A DNA stretch of 64,000 nt from NCBI GenBank assembly GCA_947494675.1, contig CANLVP010000001.1, positions 1,500,001-1,564,000 of the forward strand. Reading direction: 5' to 3'. The notes beneath the pieces are model-generated. The model made no database searches and was not told the DNA's origin. It saw only the letters and a list, made by a program, of their open reading frames with translations. This document shows positions 9,938 to 18,368 of the stretch, piece after piece. How positions within the stretch are numbered: position 1 is the stretch's first letter; each line of letters starts with the position of its first letter. The translations under genes were made by a program, and so were the position numbers. This DNA is from an uncultured Paracoccaceae bacterium. GTDB taxonomy: Bacteria; Pseudomonadota; Alphaproteobacteria; Rhodobacterales; Rhodobacteraceae.

Positions 9938-11815
9938 ATGGGTGACGGAGTGAGCGACGCGCAGACAGGGCAAAAGACCGGTTATGACGTCATCGCGGGC
10001 TACCTGCGGAGCCTTGATGGCTCCCCCGGTGTTTACCGCATGTTGGATGCGGAAAGCCGCGTGCTTTATGTCGGCAAGGCCCGCAATCTGAAGGCGCGGG
10101 TCAGCAGCTATGCGCGCCCCGGTCAGCACAGCGGGCGGATCGCGCGGATGATTGGCGATACCGCGTCGATGATGTTCCTGACGACGCGGACAGAGACCGA
10201 AGCGCTGCTGCTTGAGCAGAACCTGATCAAACAGCTCAAGCCGCGTTACAACGTGTTGTTGCGGGATGACAAATCCTTTCCGAATATTCTGGTGGCCAAG
10301 GGGCATGATTTTCCCAAGATCAAAAAACATCGCGGCGCGAAGAAGGAAAAGGGCGACTATTACGGTCCCTTCGCCGGGGCGGGGGCCGTCAACAGGACGC
10401 TGAACCAATTGCAGCGCGTGTTCTTGCTGCGCAATTGCACGGATGCGGATTTTGAGACGCGGACGCGGCCCTGTTTGCAGTATCAGATCAAGCGCTGCAC
10501 AGCGCCTTGTGTGGGCAAGATCAGCCAGGCGGACTACGCCACCAGCGTCAAAGACGCCGAGAGCTTTTTGCAGGGGCGCACCAAGGGCATTCAGGAAAGC
10601 CTTGCGGCGCAGATGAATGCAGCCGCAGAGGCGATGGAATACGAACGCGCGGCAGCGCTCCGCGACCGGATCAAGGCGCTGACGCAGGTGCAATCGGCGC
10701 AGGGGATCAACCCGAAGGGCGTGGCCGAGGCCGACATCATGGGGTTGCACATCGATGGCGGGCAGGCCTGTGTGCAGGTGTTTTTCATTCGGGCCAACCA
10801 GAATTGGGGCAACCACGATTACTATCCGCGCATTGCCGGTGATGAGGACCCAGCAGAGATCATGCAGGCCTTTGTCGGGCAGTTCTATTCCAATCGGGAG
10901 CCGCCGCGCGGCCTGATCCTGAGCCACGGGCTGGACGACACCGATCTGATGGCCGATGCGCTGGCCGAAAAGGCGGGCCGCAAGGTTGAGATTACGGTGC
11001 CGCAACGCGGTGAAAAGGCCGAGCTGGTGCAGGGTGCGCTGCGCAATGCCCGCGAGAGCCTTGCACGAAAGATGTCAGAGACGGCGACGCAAAGCCGGTT
11101 GCTGAAAGGCGTGGCCGAGGCCTTTGACCTGCCCAAGGTTCCGCAACGGATCGAGGTTTATGACAACAGTCATATTCAGGGCGCACATGCGGTTGGCGCG
11201 ATGATCGTGGCGGGACCGGAGGGCTATGAGAAGAACCAGTACCGTAAGTTCAACATTCGCGGTGATGAACTGACCCCCGGCGATGATTTTGGCATGATGA
11301 AAGAGGTGCTGACCCGGCGCTTTCAGCGGCTGTTGAAGGAAGACCCGGAGCGCCAATCGGGGTCATGGCCGGACCTGCTGTTGATCGACGGTGGGGCCGG
11401 GCAGGTCAGTGCCGTACGCGAGATCATGGAAGCGCTGGGCGTCGGTGATGTGCCGATGGTCGGCGTAGCCAAGGGGATTGACCGTGATGCGGGCAAGGAA
11501 GAATTCCACCGCACCGGCAAGACCGTGATGGCGCTGCGCCACAATGATCCGGTGCTCTATTTCATTCAACGGATGCGCGATGAGGTGCACCGGTTTGCCA
11601 TCGGCACCCACCGCGCCAAACGGTCCAAGGCGATCGGGGCCACGCCGCTGGATGATGTCCCAGGCGTTGGTGCCACGCGCAAACGTGCTTTGCTTGCGCA
11701 TTTTGGCTCTGCCAAGGCGGTGGCACGGGCCAATCTTGCCGACCTCAAGGCTGTGGCGGGGATATCGGACAACATGGCGCAGACGGTCTATGACTACTTT
11801 CATGAGAATGGGTAG
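9938..11815 (+). CDS. uvrC: excinuclease ABC subunit C
   Basis: 625 aa, normal family length. It makes the 3' and 5' incisions in nucleotide excision repair. The GIY-YIG nuclease is at the N-terminus (GVYRM...VLYVGKARNLKARV), a UVR motif (AMEYERAAALRDRIKAL) lies in the middle, the RNase H-like endonuclease domain carries YDNSHIQG and LLIDGGAGQ, and a helix-hairpin-helix pair (DDVPGVGATRKRALLAHFG) ends the protein. The ATG start lacks a strong ribosome site; a GTG 12 nt in is the alternative. Upstream lies the AT-rich DnaA-box region. Confidence 0.97.
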   Translation: MGDGVSDAQTGQKTGYDVIAGYLRSLDGSPGVYRMLDAESRVLYVGKARNLKARVSSYARPGQHSGRIARMIGDTASMMFLTTRTETEALLLEQNLIKQLKPRYNVLLRDDKSFPNILVAKGHDFPKIKKHRGAKKEKGDYYGPFAGAGAVNRTLNQLQRVFLLRNCTDADFETRTRPCLQYQIKRCTAPCVGKISQADYATSVKDAESFLQGRTKGIQESLAAQMNAAAEAMEYERAAALRDRIKALTQVQSAQGINPKGVAEADIMGLHIDGGQACVQVFFIRANQNWGNHDYYPRIAGDEDPAEIMQAFVGQFYSNREPPRGLILSHGLDDTDLMADALAEKAGRKVEITVPQRGEKAELVQGALRNARESLARKMSETATQSRLLKGVAEAFDLPKVPQRIEVYDNSHIQGAHAVGAMIVAGPEGYEKNQYRKFNIRGDELTPGDDFGMMKEVLTRRFQRLLKEDPERQSGSWPDLLLIDGGAGQVSAVREIMEALGVGDVPMVGVAKGIDRDAGKEEFHRTGKTVMALRHNDPVLYFIQRMRDEVHRFAIGTHRAKRSKAIGATPLDDVPGVGATRKRALLAHFGSAKAVARANLADLKAVAGISDNMAQTVYDYFHENG

Positions 11816-11878
11816 ATTGCCCGCCGACACTTCAGGTGCGATATGGCAAGTCGTGAACGGGCGCGTTAAGGTTTTTGC

Positions 11879-12544
11879 ATGACGTTGAATTTACCGAATA
11901 TCCTCACGATCCTGCGCCTTTTTGCGGCCCCCGGCGTTGCGATCATGTTCTTGTATTTCGCCCGCCCGCTTGCGGATTGGTGCGCGCTGATCCTGTTTGT
12001 GGGCGCTGCGATCACTGATTTCGTGGACGGCTATCTGGCGCGCGCCTGGAAACAGGAAAGCGCCTTTGGTGCGATGCTGGACCCCATCGCAGACAAAGCC
12101 ATGGTGATCATCGCGTTGCTTGTGATCATCGGGTTTTCGTCTTGGTCGCCTTGGCTTGTACTGCCCGCAACGATGATCGTGTTCCGCGAAGTGTTTGTGT
12201 CGGGCCTGCGCGAATTCCTTGGGTCCAAGGCTGGGTTGCTCAAGGTCACCAAGCTGGCAAAGTGGAAGACCACCGCGCAGATGGTGGCGATTGCGACGCT
12301 GTTTGGGCAGGGCATTTTCCTGCATCACCATATTGAGCGCACAGTCGGCATGGACCCGCAACTGGTCGACGACATTCTGTCGGGTGTCGTTTCGGACGAA
12401 GTGGGTTTGCTATGGTTGCAACAGGCCTATGCCGCAACCGGGTGGGCGGGGCTGGCCTTGCTTTGGATTGCCGCCATTCTGACCCTGATCACCGGCTTTG
12501 ACTACTTCCGCAAATCGCTGCCATTTCTGAAGGATGAGGCGTGA
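11879..12544 (+). CDS. pgsA: CDP-diacylglycerol-glycerol-3-phosphate 3-phosphatidyltransferase
   Basis: 221 aa membrane enzyme that commits CDP-diacylglycerol to phosphatidylglycerol. The CDP-alcohol phosphotransferase motif DG-x2-AR-x8-G-x3-D-x3-D is intact within DGYLARAWKQESAFGAMLD plus PIAD, near residues 42-65. About five to six hydrophobic segments. It begins 63 nt behind uvrC and its TGA overlaps the ATG of moaD by one base, indicating co-transcription with the molybdopterin genes. Confidence 0.95.
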   Translation: MTLNLPNILTILRLFAAPGVAIMFLYFARPLADWCALILFVGAAITDFVDGYLARAWKQESAFGAMLDPIADKAMVIIALLVIIGFSSWSPWLVLPATMIVFREVFVSGLREFLGSKAGLLKVTKLAKWKTTAQMVAIATLFGQGIFLHHHIERTVGMDPQLVDDILSGVVSDEVGLLWLQQAYAATGWAGLALLWIAAILTLITGFDYFRKSLPFLKDEA

Positions 12545-12789
12545 TGGACGTTTTGTATTTCGCATGGGTCCGGGAGCGGATTGGCCTGCCGAAAGAGCGG
12601 ATCGAAACACAGGCCGCGACGGTGAAAGAACTGGTAGCAGAGCTGACAGCACGTGAAGAACGCTATGCTGTGGCCTTTGCTGATGTCAGCGCGTTGCGGG
12701 TGGCCGTGGATCAAGAACTGACCGATTTTGACGCGTCCTTGGATGGTGTGCGCGAAGTGGCGTTCTTTCCCCCGATGACAGGCGGCTGA
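12544..12789 (+). CDS. moaD: molybdopterin synthase small subunit
   Basis: 81 aa ubiquitin-like sulfur carrier ending in Gly-Gly (MTGG), the C-terminal tail that is adenylated and thiocarboxylated before sulfur is passed to precursor Z. Length is standard for MoaD. It overlaps pgsA and moaE by single bases (TGATG junctions), so translation of subunits is coupled. Confidence 0.93.
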   Translation: MDVLYFAWVRERIGLPKERIETQAATVKELVAELTAREERYAVAFADVSALRVAVDQELTDFDASLDGVREVAFFPPMTGG

Positions 12790-13256
12790 TGGACATTCGG
12801 GTCCAAGAGGCGGCATTTGATGCGGGGGCGGAACTGAACAATTTCGCTGCCCGGCAAACGGATGCCGGCGCTGTTGTGACCTTTACCGGAATTGTCCGCG
12901 ACGTGACGGGCGGTTTGCAGCACATGCGGATTGAGCATTACCCCGGCATGACCGAAAAGGCGCTGACCGCGATTGCGCAAGAGGCTGCAACGCGTTGGGG
13001 TCTCAGCGATGTGCTGGTGATCCATCGATTTGGCGACCTGGCCCCGACAGAGCCGATCATGATGGTGGCCACCGCCAGTCCGCACCGGGCTGCGTCCTTT
13101 GCGGCGGCTGATTTCCTGATGGATTACCTCAAGTCGCGCGCGCCGTTCTGGAAGAAGGAAATCACCGGGGACAGCGCCGATTGGGTGGCCGCTAAGGACG
13201 CAGATGAGGATGCGCTGAACCGCTGGACAGACCTGCATGACAACGGCACGACGTGA
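12789..13256 (+). CDS. moaE: molybdopterin synthase catalytic subunit
   Basis: 155 aa. Converts cyclic pyranopterin monophosphate to molybdopterin with MoaD as sulfur donor. Family features include VVTFTGIVRDV near residue 35, the HYPGMTEKAL segment, IHRFGDLAPTEPIM and the catalytic-lysine region KSRAPFWKKE around residues 115-125. Its last 65 nt overlap the convergent tag gene on the other strand. Confidence 0.95.
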   Translation: MDIRVQEAAFDAGAELNNFAARQTDAGAVVTFTGIVRDVTGGLQHMRIEHYPGMTEKALTAIAQEAATRWGLSDVLVIHRFGDLAPTEPIMMVATASPHRAASFAAADFLMDYLKSRAPFWKKEITGDSADWVAAKDADEDALNRWTDLHDNGTT

Positions 13257-13791
13257 TGTGGTCATTGACCATGCCGGTCGCTTCCATAAAGGCATAGATG
13301 ATTGTTGGGCCGCAGAACTTGAACCCGGCGGCCTTGAGATCCTTTGAAATTTGCTGCGACAGGGGCGTCTGGGTCGGGACATCTGCCATCGTCTTGTGGT
13401 TGGGCTGCAAGGGCGCGCCATCCACATAGCGCCACAGGAACTGATCGAAGCCGCCTTGGGCCTCGATCTTTTGCCACGCGCGGGCGTTGCCGATGGTCGC
13501 CTCGATCTTGCCGCGGTGGCGTATAATGCCTGTATCGCCAAGCAGCTGCTGCACCTCGTCTTCGCCCCATGTCGCCACGATGTGCGGGTCAAACCCGGCG
13601 AAGGCCTTGCGAAAATTGTCACGCTTTTTCAGGATCGTGATCCAGCTGAGGCCCGCCTGAAACCCGTCAAGGATCAGCTTTTCCCACAGCGCGCGGCTGT
13701 CATATTCGGGCACGCCCCATTCGGTGTCATGATAGTCCAGATAGATCGGGTCGGGCCCGGCCCAGGCGCAGCGGCCCGTTTGATTTTCCAT
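13192..13791 (-). CDS. tag: DNA-3-methyladenine glycosylase I
   Basis: 199 aa, slightly longer than E. coli Tag because of the extended C-terminus. It excises 3-methyladenine from alkylated DNA. The zinc-snap ligands are present: Cys in RCAW and His in YHDTEWG at the N-terminus, and DHITSC near the C-terminus. The central helix-hairpin core includes LILDGFQAGLSWITIL. AAGGG lies just before the ATG at 13791. Its 3' end runs 65 nt into moaE on the opposite strand. Confidence 0.94.
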   Translation of the reverse strand: MENQTGRCAWAGPDPIYLDYHDTEWGVPEYDSRALWEKLILDGFQAGLSWITILKKRDNFRKAFAGFDPHIVATWGEDEVQQLLGDTGIIRHRGKIEATIGNARAWQKIEAQGGFDQFLWRYVDGAPLQPNHKTMADVPTQTPLSQQISKDLKAAGFKFCGPTIIYAFMEATGMVNDHITSCRCHAGLSSGSAHPHLRP

Positions 13792-13796
13792 GTCCC

Positions 13797-13811
13797 TTAA
13801 CCTCGCATTAG
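13797..13811. promoter_or_regulatory. near-consensus CtrA-type site before the EAL gene
   Basis: TTAA-N7-TTAG, one base off the TTAA-N7-TTAA core. It sits in the short divergent gap between tag and the EAL-domain gene. Match is by eye; the background rate of such sites was not computed. Confidence 0.35.
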
Positions 13812-13854
13812 GTGGTTTTGGCCTAGCGTGCCCTATCCCAGAACGGATGCCTGC

Positions 13855-14661
13855 ATGCCCGTCACGTTGCCCAATATGCTGGACCATGACCAGCCCCCAC
13901 CTGACCCGCTGACATTCGCGGTGGCCAGTCGGGATGCCGACGTGCTCAATTTGGTGCGCTCCGCTTTGGCGGCGGGGCGTGCGCGTCTGGTGTTCCAGCC
14001 CGTCGTCCTGACCCGGGACACGGATGTTGTTGCGTTTTACGAGGGGCTTGTGCGTGTTTTGGATGATGCCGGGCGGGTCATTCCGGCAGCACATTTCATG
14101 CCCGTGATCGAAGAAACCGATCTGGGGCGCGAGATTGATACCGTTGCCCTGAACCTTGCCTTTGGGATGCTGCGGCAAAACCCGGATATGCGGTTGTCGG
14201 TCAACGTGTCCGCCCGATCCTTTGGGGATGGCCGCTGGCGTCGGGTGTTGGATGCGGGCCTGCAACAGCGGGGTGCGCTGGGCGACAGGTTGATCATCGA
14301 GATCAGTGAAACCTCTGCCATGATGCTACATGAGGTTGTGATGCGGTTCATGCAGGAAATGCAGCCGCGCGGCGTGGCCTTTGCGCTGGATGGGTTTGGC
14401 GGCGGCATGACCGCCTTTCGACACCTTAAGGAATTCTTCTTTGATCTTGTGAAGGTCGACAAAGGGTTCGTGAAGGGCGTGGCGGACGATCCTGACAATC
14501 AGGTTCTGGTTGAGGCGCTGATCACTGTCGCCCACCAGTTCGAGATGTTTGCCGTTGTTGAGGGTGTGGAAAGTGCCCGTGATGCAGCGTTTCTATCAAA
14601 AATCGGGGCCGATTGCTTGCAAGGCTATCATATCGGACCCCCGCGCTTTGCATTGCGATAG
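13855..14661 (+). CDS. EAL-domain protein, cyclic-di-GMP phosphodiesterase-like with altered active site
   Basis: 268 aa from ATG 13855; a GTG at 13828 would add nine residues. A stand-alone EAL domain with a short N-terminal lead. Present are the EGL version of the signature (FYEGLVRV), the Asn of SVNVSAR, the Glu in EISETS, the Lys of VKVDKGFV, the VVEGVES glutamate and QGYHIGPP. The loop-6 DDFGxG motif reads LDGFGGG: the second metal-binding Asp is Gly. EAL enzymes need both Asp residues for full activity, so this protein may be weakly active or a c-di-GMP receptor. A near-consensus CtrA site lies just upstream. Confidence 0.85.
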   Translation: MPVTLPNMLDHDQPPPDPLTFAVASRDADVLNLVRSALAAGRARLVFQPVVLTRDTDVVAFYEGLVRVLDDAGRVIPAAHFMPVIEETDLGREIDTVALNLAFGMLRQNPDMRLSVNVSARSFGDGRWRRVLDAGLQQRGALGDRLIIEISETSAMMLHEVVMRFMQEMQPRGVAFALDGFGGGMTAFRHLKEFFFDLVKVDKGFVKGVADDPDNQVLVEALITVAHQFEMFAVVEGVESARDAAFLSKIGADCLQGYHIGPPRFALR

Positions 14662-14797
14662 CGCGGAATCGCATTGCCCTGACGTCCCGTAAGCTCTAAA
14701 AACGCTGCGACGCAGCAGGCCGGGGCTTACTGGTGTTTTGGTTTTTGCGCTTGTGGCGCTCCGGTCTGATCAACGGAATCGTTTGAGAGGACAAAAC

Positions 14798-15973
14798 ATG
14801 ACCAACGTCGTAATCGCATCAGCAGCACGCACACCTGTCGGCAGCTTTATGGGCTCCCTCGGGACTGTGCCCGCACATGATCTTGGGGCCGCTGTCTTGA
14901 AGGCCGTCGTTGAACGCGCCGGCATCGACGCCGCTGACGTGAGCGAGACAATTCTCGGTCAGGTTTTGACAGCTGGTCAGGGCCAGAACCCGGCCCGCCA
15001 GGCACATGTGAACGCAGGCCTGCCTATCGAAAGCGCCGCTTGGGGCATTAATCAGGTTTGCGGCTCTGGTCTGCGGGCTGTGGCGCTGGGCGCGCAGCAC
15101 ATCCAGCTGGGCGATGCATCGATCGTTGCGGCAGGTGGTCAGGAAAGCATGTCGCTGTCCCCCCACGCGGCATCCCTGCGCAGCGGCCAGAAGATGGGCG
15201 ATATGAAGTATATCGACACCATGATCAAAGACGGTCTTTGGGATGCCTTTAACGGCTATCACATGGGTCAGACGGCGGAAAACGTCGCTGAGAAGTGGCA
15301 GATCAGCCGCGACCAGCAAGACGAATTTGCGGTTGCCAGCCAGAACAAGGCCGAAGCTGCCCAGAAGGCCGGTAAGTTTGCAGATGAAATTGCGGCCTAT
15401 ACCGTCAAGACCCGCAAGGGCGACATCGTGGTCGATCAGGATGAATACATCCGCCACGGCGCGACGATGGAAGCAATGCAAAAACTGCGCCCTGCCTTCA
15501 TCAAAGACGGCACTGTAACGGCGGCGAACGCATCTGGCCTGAACGACGGTGCGGCAGCGACGTTGCTGATGACGGCTGACGACGCCGAAAAGCGTGGGAT
15601 TGAGCCGCTGGCGCGCATCGTGTCCTACGCAACAGCTGGTCTTGACCCGGCGATCATGGGTGTTGGCCCGGTCAACGCGAGCCGCAAGGCGCTGGAGAAA
15701 GCAGGCTGGAAGCCTGAGGATCTGGACCTTGTTGAAGCCAACGAAGCGTTTGCCGCACAGGCCTGTGCTGTGAACAAGGAAATGGGCTGGGATCCGGCGG
15801 TTGTGAATGTCAACGGCGGCGCGATTGCCATCGGTCACCCGATTGGTGCATCCGGTTGCCGCGTGCTGAACACGCTTCTCTTTGAAATGAAGCGGCGCGA
15901 TGCCAAGAAGGGTCTCGCGACCCTGTGCATCGGTGGCGGCATGGGCGTTGCGCTCTGCGTTGAGCGCCCCTAA
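14798..15973 (+). CDS. phaA: acetyl-CoA acetyltransferase (beta-ketothiolase)
   Basis: 391 aa, standard thiolase length. Condenses two acetyl-CoA to acetoacetyl-CoA, the first step of polyhydroxybutyrate synthesis. The acyl-accepting Cys88 is in QVCGSG, His347 in [10 protein letters not shown] and Cys377 in [20 protein letters not shown] precedes the ATG as ribosome site. It is followed by phaB on the same strand, with a strong hairpin between them. Confidence 0.95.
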   Translation: MTNVVIASAARTPVGSFMGSLGTVPAHDLGAAVLKAVVERAGIDAADVSETILGQVLTAGQGQNPARQAHVNAGLPIESAAWGINQVCGSGLRAVALGAQHIQLGDASIVAAGGQESMSLSPHAASLRSGQKMGDMKYIDTMIKDGLWDAFNGYHMGQTAENVAEKWQISRDQQDEFAVASQNKAEAAQKAGKFADEIAAYTVKTRKGDIVVDQDEYIRHGATMEAMQKLRPAFIKDGTVTAANASGLNDGAAATLLMTADDAEKRGIEPLARIVSYATAGLDPAIMGVGPVNASRKALEKAGWKPEDLDLVEANEAFAAQACAVNKEMGWDPAVVNVNGGAIAIGHPIGASGCRVLNTLLFEMKRRDAKKGLATLCIGGGMGVALCVERP

Positions 15974-15987
15974 TTCCTCAAACGCTG

Positions 15988-16025
15988 AAACCCATTGCGC
16001 AATAAAGTTGCGCAATGGGTTTTGT
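15988..16025 (+). terminator. 15-bp perfect hairpin between phaA and phaB
   Basis: AAACCCATTGCGCAA and TTGCGCAATGGGTTT are exact inverted complements around a 5-nt TAAAG centre, with TTTG continuing the right arm. It reads as a rho-independent terminator or partial attenuator after phaA. phaB begins about 40 nt later, so the hairpin probably sets the phaA:phaB transcript ratio. Confidence 0.7.
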
Positions 16026-16063
16026 TTGCCTAATAAGATTACATACAATTGAAGGAGACTCAG

Positions 16064-16789
16064 ATGGGACGTGTCGCACTTGTGACAGGCGGATCGCGCG
16101 GAATTGGCGCAGCAATCTCGTCAGCACTGAAAGACGCAGGCTATGCCGTGGCCGCAACTTACGCGGGCAACGATGAGAAGGCCGCAGCATTCACCGCAGA
16201 AACTGGCATCAAGACCTACAAATGGGACGTGGGCAACTACGACGCATGTAAGGACGGGATCGCGCAGGTCGAGGCTGACCTGGGCCCGGTTGAGGTGCTG
16301 GTCAACAACGCAGGCATCACCCGCGATGCGCCGTTCCACAAAATGTCACCGACGCAGTGGCAAGAGGTGATCGACACCAACCTGTCCGGCCTGTTCAACA
16401 TGACGCACAACGTCTGGGGTGGGATGCGTGAACGCAAGTTCGGGCGCGTGATCTCGATCTCGTCGATCAACGGCCAAAAGGGCCAATTCGCGCAGGCCAA
16501 CTATGCTGCGGCAAAGGCGGGCGACATCGGCTTTACCAAGGCACTTGCACAAGAAGGCGCGCGCGCTGGCATCACCGTTAACGTGATCGCGCCGGGCTAT
16601 ATCAATACCGAAATGATGAGCACGATCCCCGAAAAGGTCATGAACGAAGTGATCTTGCCGCAGATCCCTGTGGGTCGTTTGGGCGAGGCCACCGAAATCG
16701 CGCGGGCCGTGGTGTTCCTGGCCTCCGACGATGCAGGTTTTGTCACCGGGTCGACGCTGTCGGCCAACGGTGGTCAGTATATGACCTGA
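16064..16789 (+). CDS. phaB: acetoacetyl-CoA reductase
   Basis: 241 aa NADPH-dependent SDR that reduces acetoacetyl-CoA to (R)-3-hydroxybutyryl-CoA for PHB. TGGSRGIG at residues 8-15, NNAGIT near 85 and the catalytic YAAAKAG near 150 are present, and the C-terminus SANGGQYM is typical of PhaB. GAAGGAG lies 7 nt before ATG 16064. No phaC synthase is in the window. Confidence 0.95.
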   Translation: MGRVALVTGGSRGIGAAISSALKDAGYAVAATYAGNDEKAAAFTAETGIKTYKWDVGNYDACKDGIAQVEADLGPVEVLVNNAGITRDAPFHKMSPTQWQEVIDTNLSGLFNMTHNVWGGMRERKFGRVISISSINGQKGQFAQANYAAAKAGDIGFTKALAQEGARAGITVNVIAPGYINTEMMSTIPEKVMNEVILPQIPVGRLGEATEIARAVVFLASDDAGFVTGSTLSANGGQYMT

Positions 16790-16810
16790 TCCAAGGATCA
16801 GTCGAAAAAG

Positions 16811-16844
16811 AAGGGCCGCGCTGGCGACAGCGCGGCCCTTTGTC
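16811..16844 (+). terminator. rho-independent terminator after phaB
   Basis: 13-bp perfect stem (AAGGGCCGCGCTG with CAGCGCGGCCCTT) closed by a GCGA tetraloop, followed by TGT. It ends the pha transcript. Confidence 0.85.
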
Positions 16845-16876
16845 GTTCGGCGGCCCGTAAGGCACCGTCGGAGCGA

Positions 16877-16987
16877 TCAGGTACGGCGGGTCAGCATCCG
16901 CCACAGGTCGCGCATCATCTCACCACGGGCGATATGCGCATTTTCATAGGCGTGGCGGGTCTTGCTGCTTGTTGCGATCTCAAACAT
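16877..16987 (-). CDS. 36-aa DUF1127-like small basic protein
   Basis: Short gene starting MFEIATSSKTRHAYENA and ending with the basic RDLWRMLTRRT. AAGGA sits 9 nt before the ATG. The C-terminal segment with Arg, Trp and hydrophobic residues recalls DUF1127 mini-proteins of alphaproteobacteria, some of which help RNA turnover or phosphate and stress responses; that link is by resemblance only. It is divergent from the LysR gene at 17099 and may be its target. Confidence 0.65.
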   Translation of the reverse strand: MFEIATSSKTRHAYENAHIARGEMMRDLWRMLTRRT

Positions 16988-17071
16988 GGGTCAAATCCTT
17001 TTGGGCTTTGCTTCGTCTTGATGTGAATATGGGGCCTTCAAGCAAGGCTGACAAACGAGACTTTCCCTATG

Positions 17072-17096
17072 TTCAGTTAAGCTGTATTAAACTGAA
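17072..17096. promoter_or_regulatory. LysR-type operator candidate abutting the regulator's start codon
   Basis: TTCAGTT-N11-AACTGAA, a perfect 7-bp dyad with the T-N11-A geometry that LysR-family proteins bind. It ends 2 nt before the ATG of the LysR gene, in the divergent gap to the 36-aa gene. Confidence 0.55.
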
Positions 17097-17098
17097 TT

Positions 17099-18043
17099 AT
17101 GAATGATCGGTTGCCCTCCCTGACGGCTTTGCGCGCATTTGAGGCCGCAGCGCGGCATATGTCGTTCGCAAAAGCCGCTGCTGAGCTGCATGTGACGCCT
17201 GCGGCTTTGTCCTATCAAATCAAATCGCTTGAAGCGGATTTGGGGCAGCCCTTGTTCCATCGGCTCAACCGCGCTGTTGAATTGACGGCCGCTGGTAGGG
17301 CGCTTGCGCCGGGCGTATCGGATGCCTTTGGCACTTTGTCCACGGCGTGGCGTGCCACACGTCGCCTGAACGATTCCGGCATTTTGACGGTGACGGCGGG
17401 CCCTGCGTTCACATCAAAGTGGCTTGCGCCGCGCATGTATTCCTTTGCGCAGGACCATCCTGAAATTGAGCTGCGGTTTCTGGCGAGCCTGCGCATTGTC
17501 GATTTTGATCGCGACGAAGTTGACGTCGCAATTCGGTTCGGGCTGGGGCACGACAAAGAGGTCTATGCCCGCCCGCTGATCCGCGAATGGATGACACCGC
17601 TGATGACGCCGGAACTCGCGGAGAAGATTAAGACGCCGCAAGACCTTGAAGATGCTGTTCTGATCCATGACGATTCCATCGCGTTTCTAAAGTCGCCGTC
17701 TGACTGGCCCGCGTGGTTTCAGGCGAGCGGTCTGTCGTTTGACGGAAGCCATGGACCACGGTTTTCGCAGGCGGATCACGCCTTGGATGCGGCCATTTCT
17801 GGGGTGGGTGTCGCTTTGGGGCGCATTTCACTAGCGACCCGGGCGCTTGAAACCGGGCGTCTTGTTGCGCCGTTCGAGCTGGGGATTGTTGCGGATGCAC
17901 AGTTCCGGTTTATCTGCCCAAAGGGGACAGAGACGCGGCCGCATGTCGCCGCGTTTGAGGCGTGGGTGCTGGCGGAAATCCAGTCTTCAAAACGGTTTGA
18001 GGAGGGGCGGCGATTTGTCCATTCGGGGGATCTATCTGCCTAA
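17099..18043 (+). CDS. LysR-family transcriptional regulator, GcvA type
   Basis: 314 aa. N-terminal winged HTH (LTALRAFEAAARHMSFAKAAAELHVT, read as two segments around residues 8-33) and a PBP2-like effector domain. The start LPSLTALRAFEAAAR and FxRLNRxVxLTxAG pattern are typical of the GcvA subgroup. The start codon lies immediately behind an inverted repeat fitting LysR autoregulation. The effector is unknown; the divergent 36-aa gene is the likeliest neighbouring target. Confidence 0.92.
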   Translation: MNDRLPSLTALRAFEAAARHMSFAKAAAELHVTPAALSYQIKSLEADLGQPLFHRLNRAVELTAAGRALAPGVSDAFGTLSTAWRATRRLNDSGILTVTAGPAFTSKWLAPRMYSFAQDHPEIELRFLASLRIVDFDRDEVDVAIRFGLGHDKEVYARPLIREWMTPLMTPELAEKIKTPQDLEDAVLIHDDSIAFLKSPSDWPAWFQASGLSFDGSHGPRFSQADHALDAAISGVGVALGRISLATRALETGRLVAPFELGIVADAQFRFICPKGTETRPHVAAFEAWVLAEIQSSKRFEEGRRFVHSGDLSA

Positions 18044-18082
18044 TGGGGGGCATTGGCGGCATCCGCCAACGCCCATCGTCAC

Positions 18083-18250
18083 TTAATGTGCGCTCAGGCG
18101 CGAAATCTCTTCCTTCAGAACGAGCTTTTCTTTCTTCAGTCGCATGACTTCCAGATCGTCGGTCGCGGGACTGCGTTGCAGTTGTTCTACCGAGTCTGAG
18201 AGGTGTTGGTGTTTTTTCTTCAGTTCTTGCAAATGCGAACTCAAGCTCAT
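18083..18250 (-). CDS. DUF465 (YdcH-like) small coiled-coil protein
   Basis: 55 aa, with a perfect AGGAGG ribosome site 6 nt upstream of the ATG. It reads MSLSSHLQELKKKHQHLS at the start and ends LKLVLKEEISRL-like, with a charged heptad pattern, a short PATDD break and the KKEKLxLKEEI core typical of DUF465. Function of the family is unknown. A short GC hairpin (near 18053-18069) separates it from the convergent LysR gene. Confidence 0.85.
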   Translation of the reverse strand: MSLSSHLQELKKKHQHLSDSVEQLQRSPATDDLEVMRLKKEKLVLKEEISRLSAH

Positions 18251-18368
18251 GGTCGTCCTCCTGTGAAAGATTGCGATAACTCACTTCACCACAGGGGTGT
18301 GCGTTTGTCACGCGGCGGTGCAGCGATGCGAGCCAATATGAATTTGCGCTGCAAACCTTGATGAAAAG

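Noticed and set aside
9893-11005. 370-codon minus-strand ORF over uvrC
   Set aside because: Shadow of uvrC; runs across the AT-rich regulatory gap and lacks conserved features.
14819-16048. 409-codon antisense ORF opposite phaA
   Set aside because: Shadow frame produced by GC-rich coding bias; phaA has clear catalytic residues and ribosome site.
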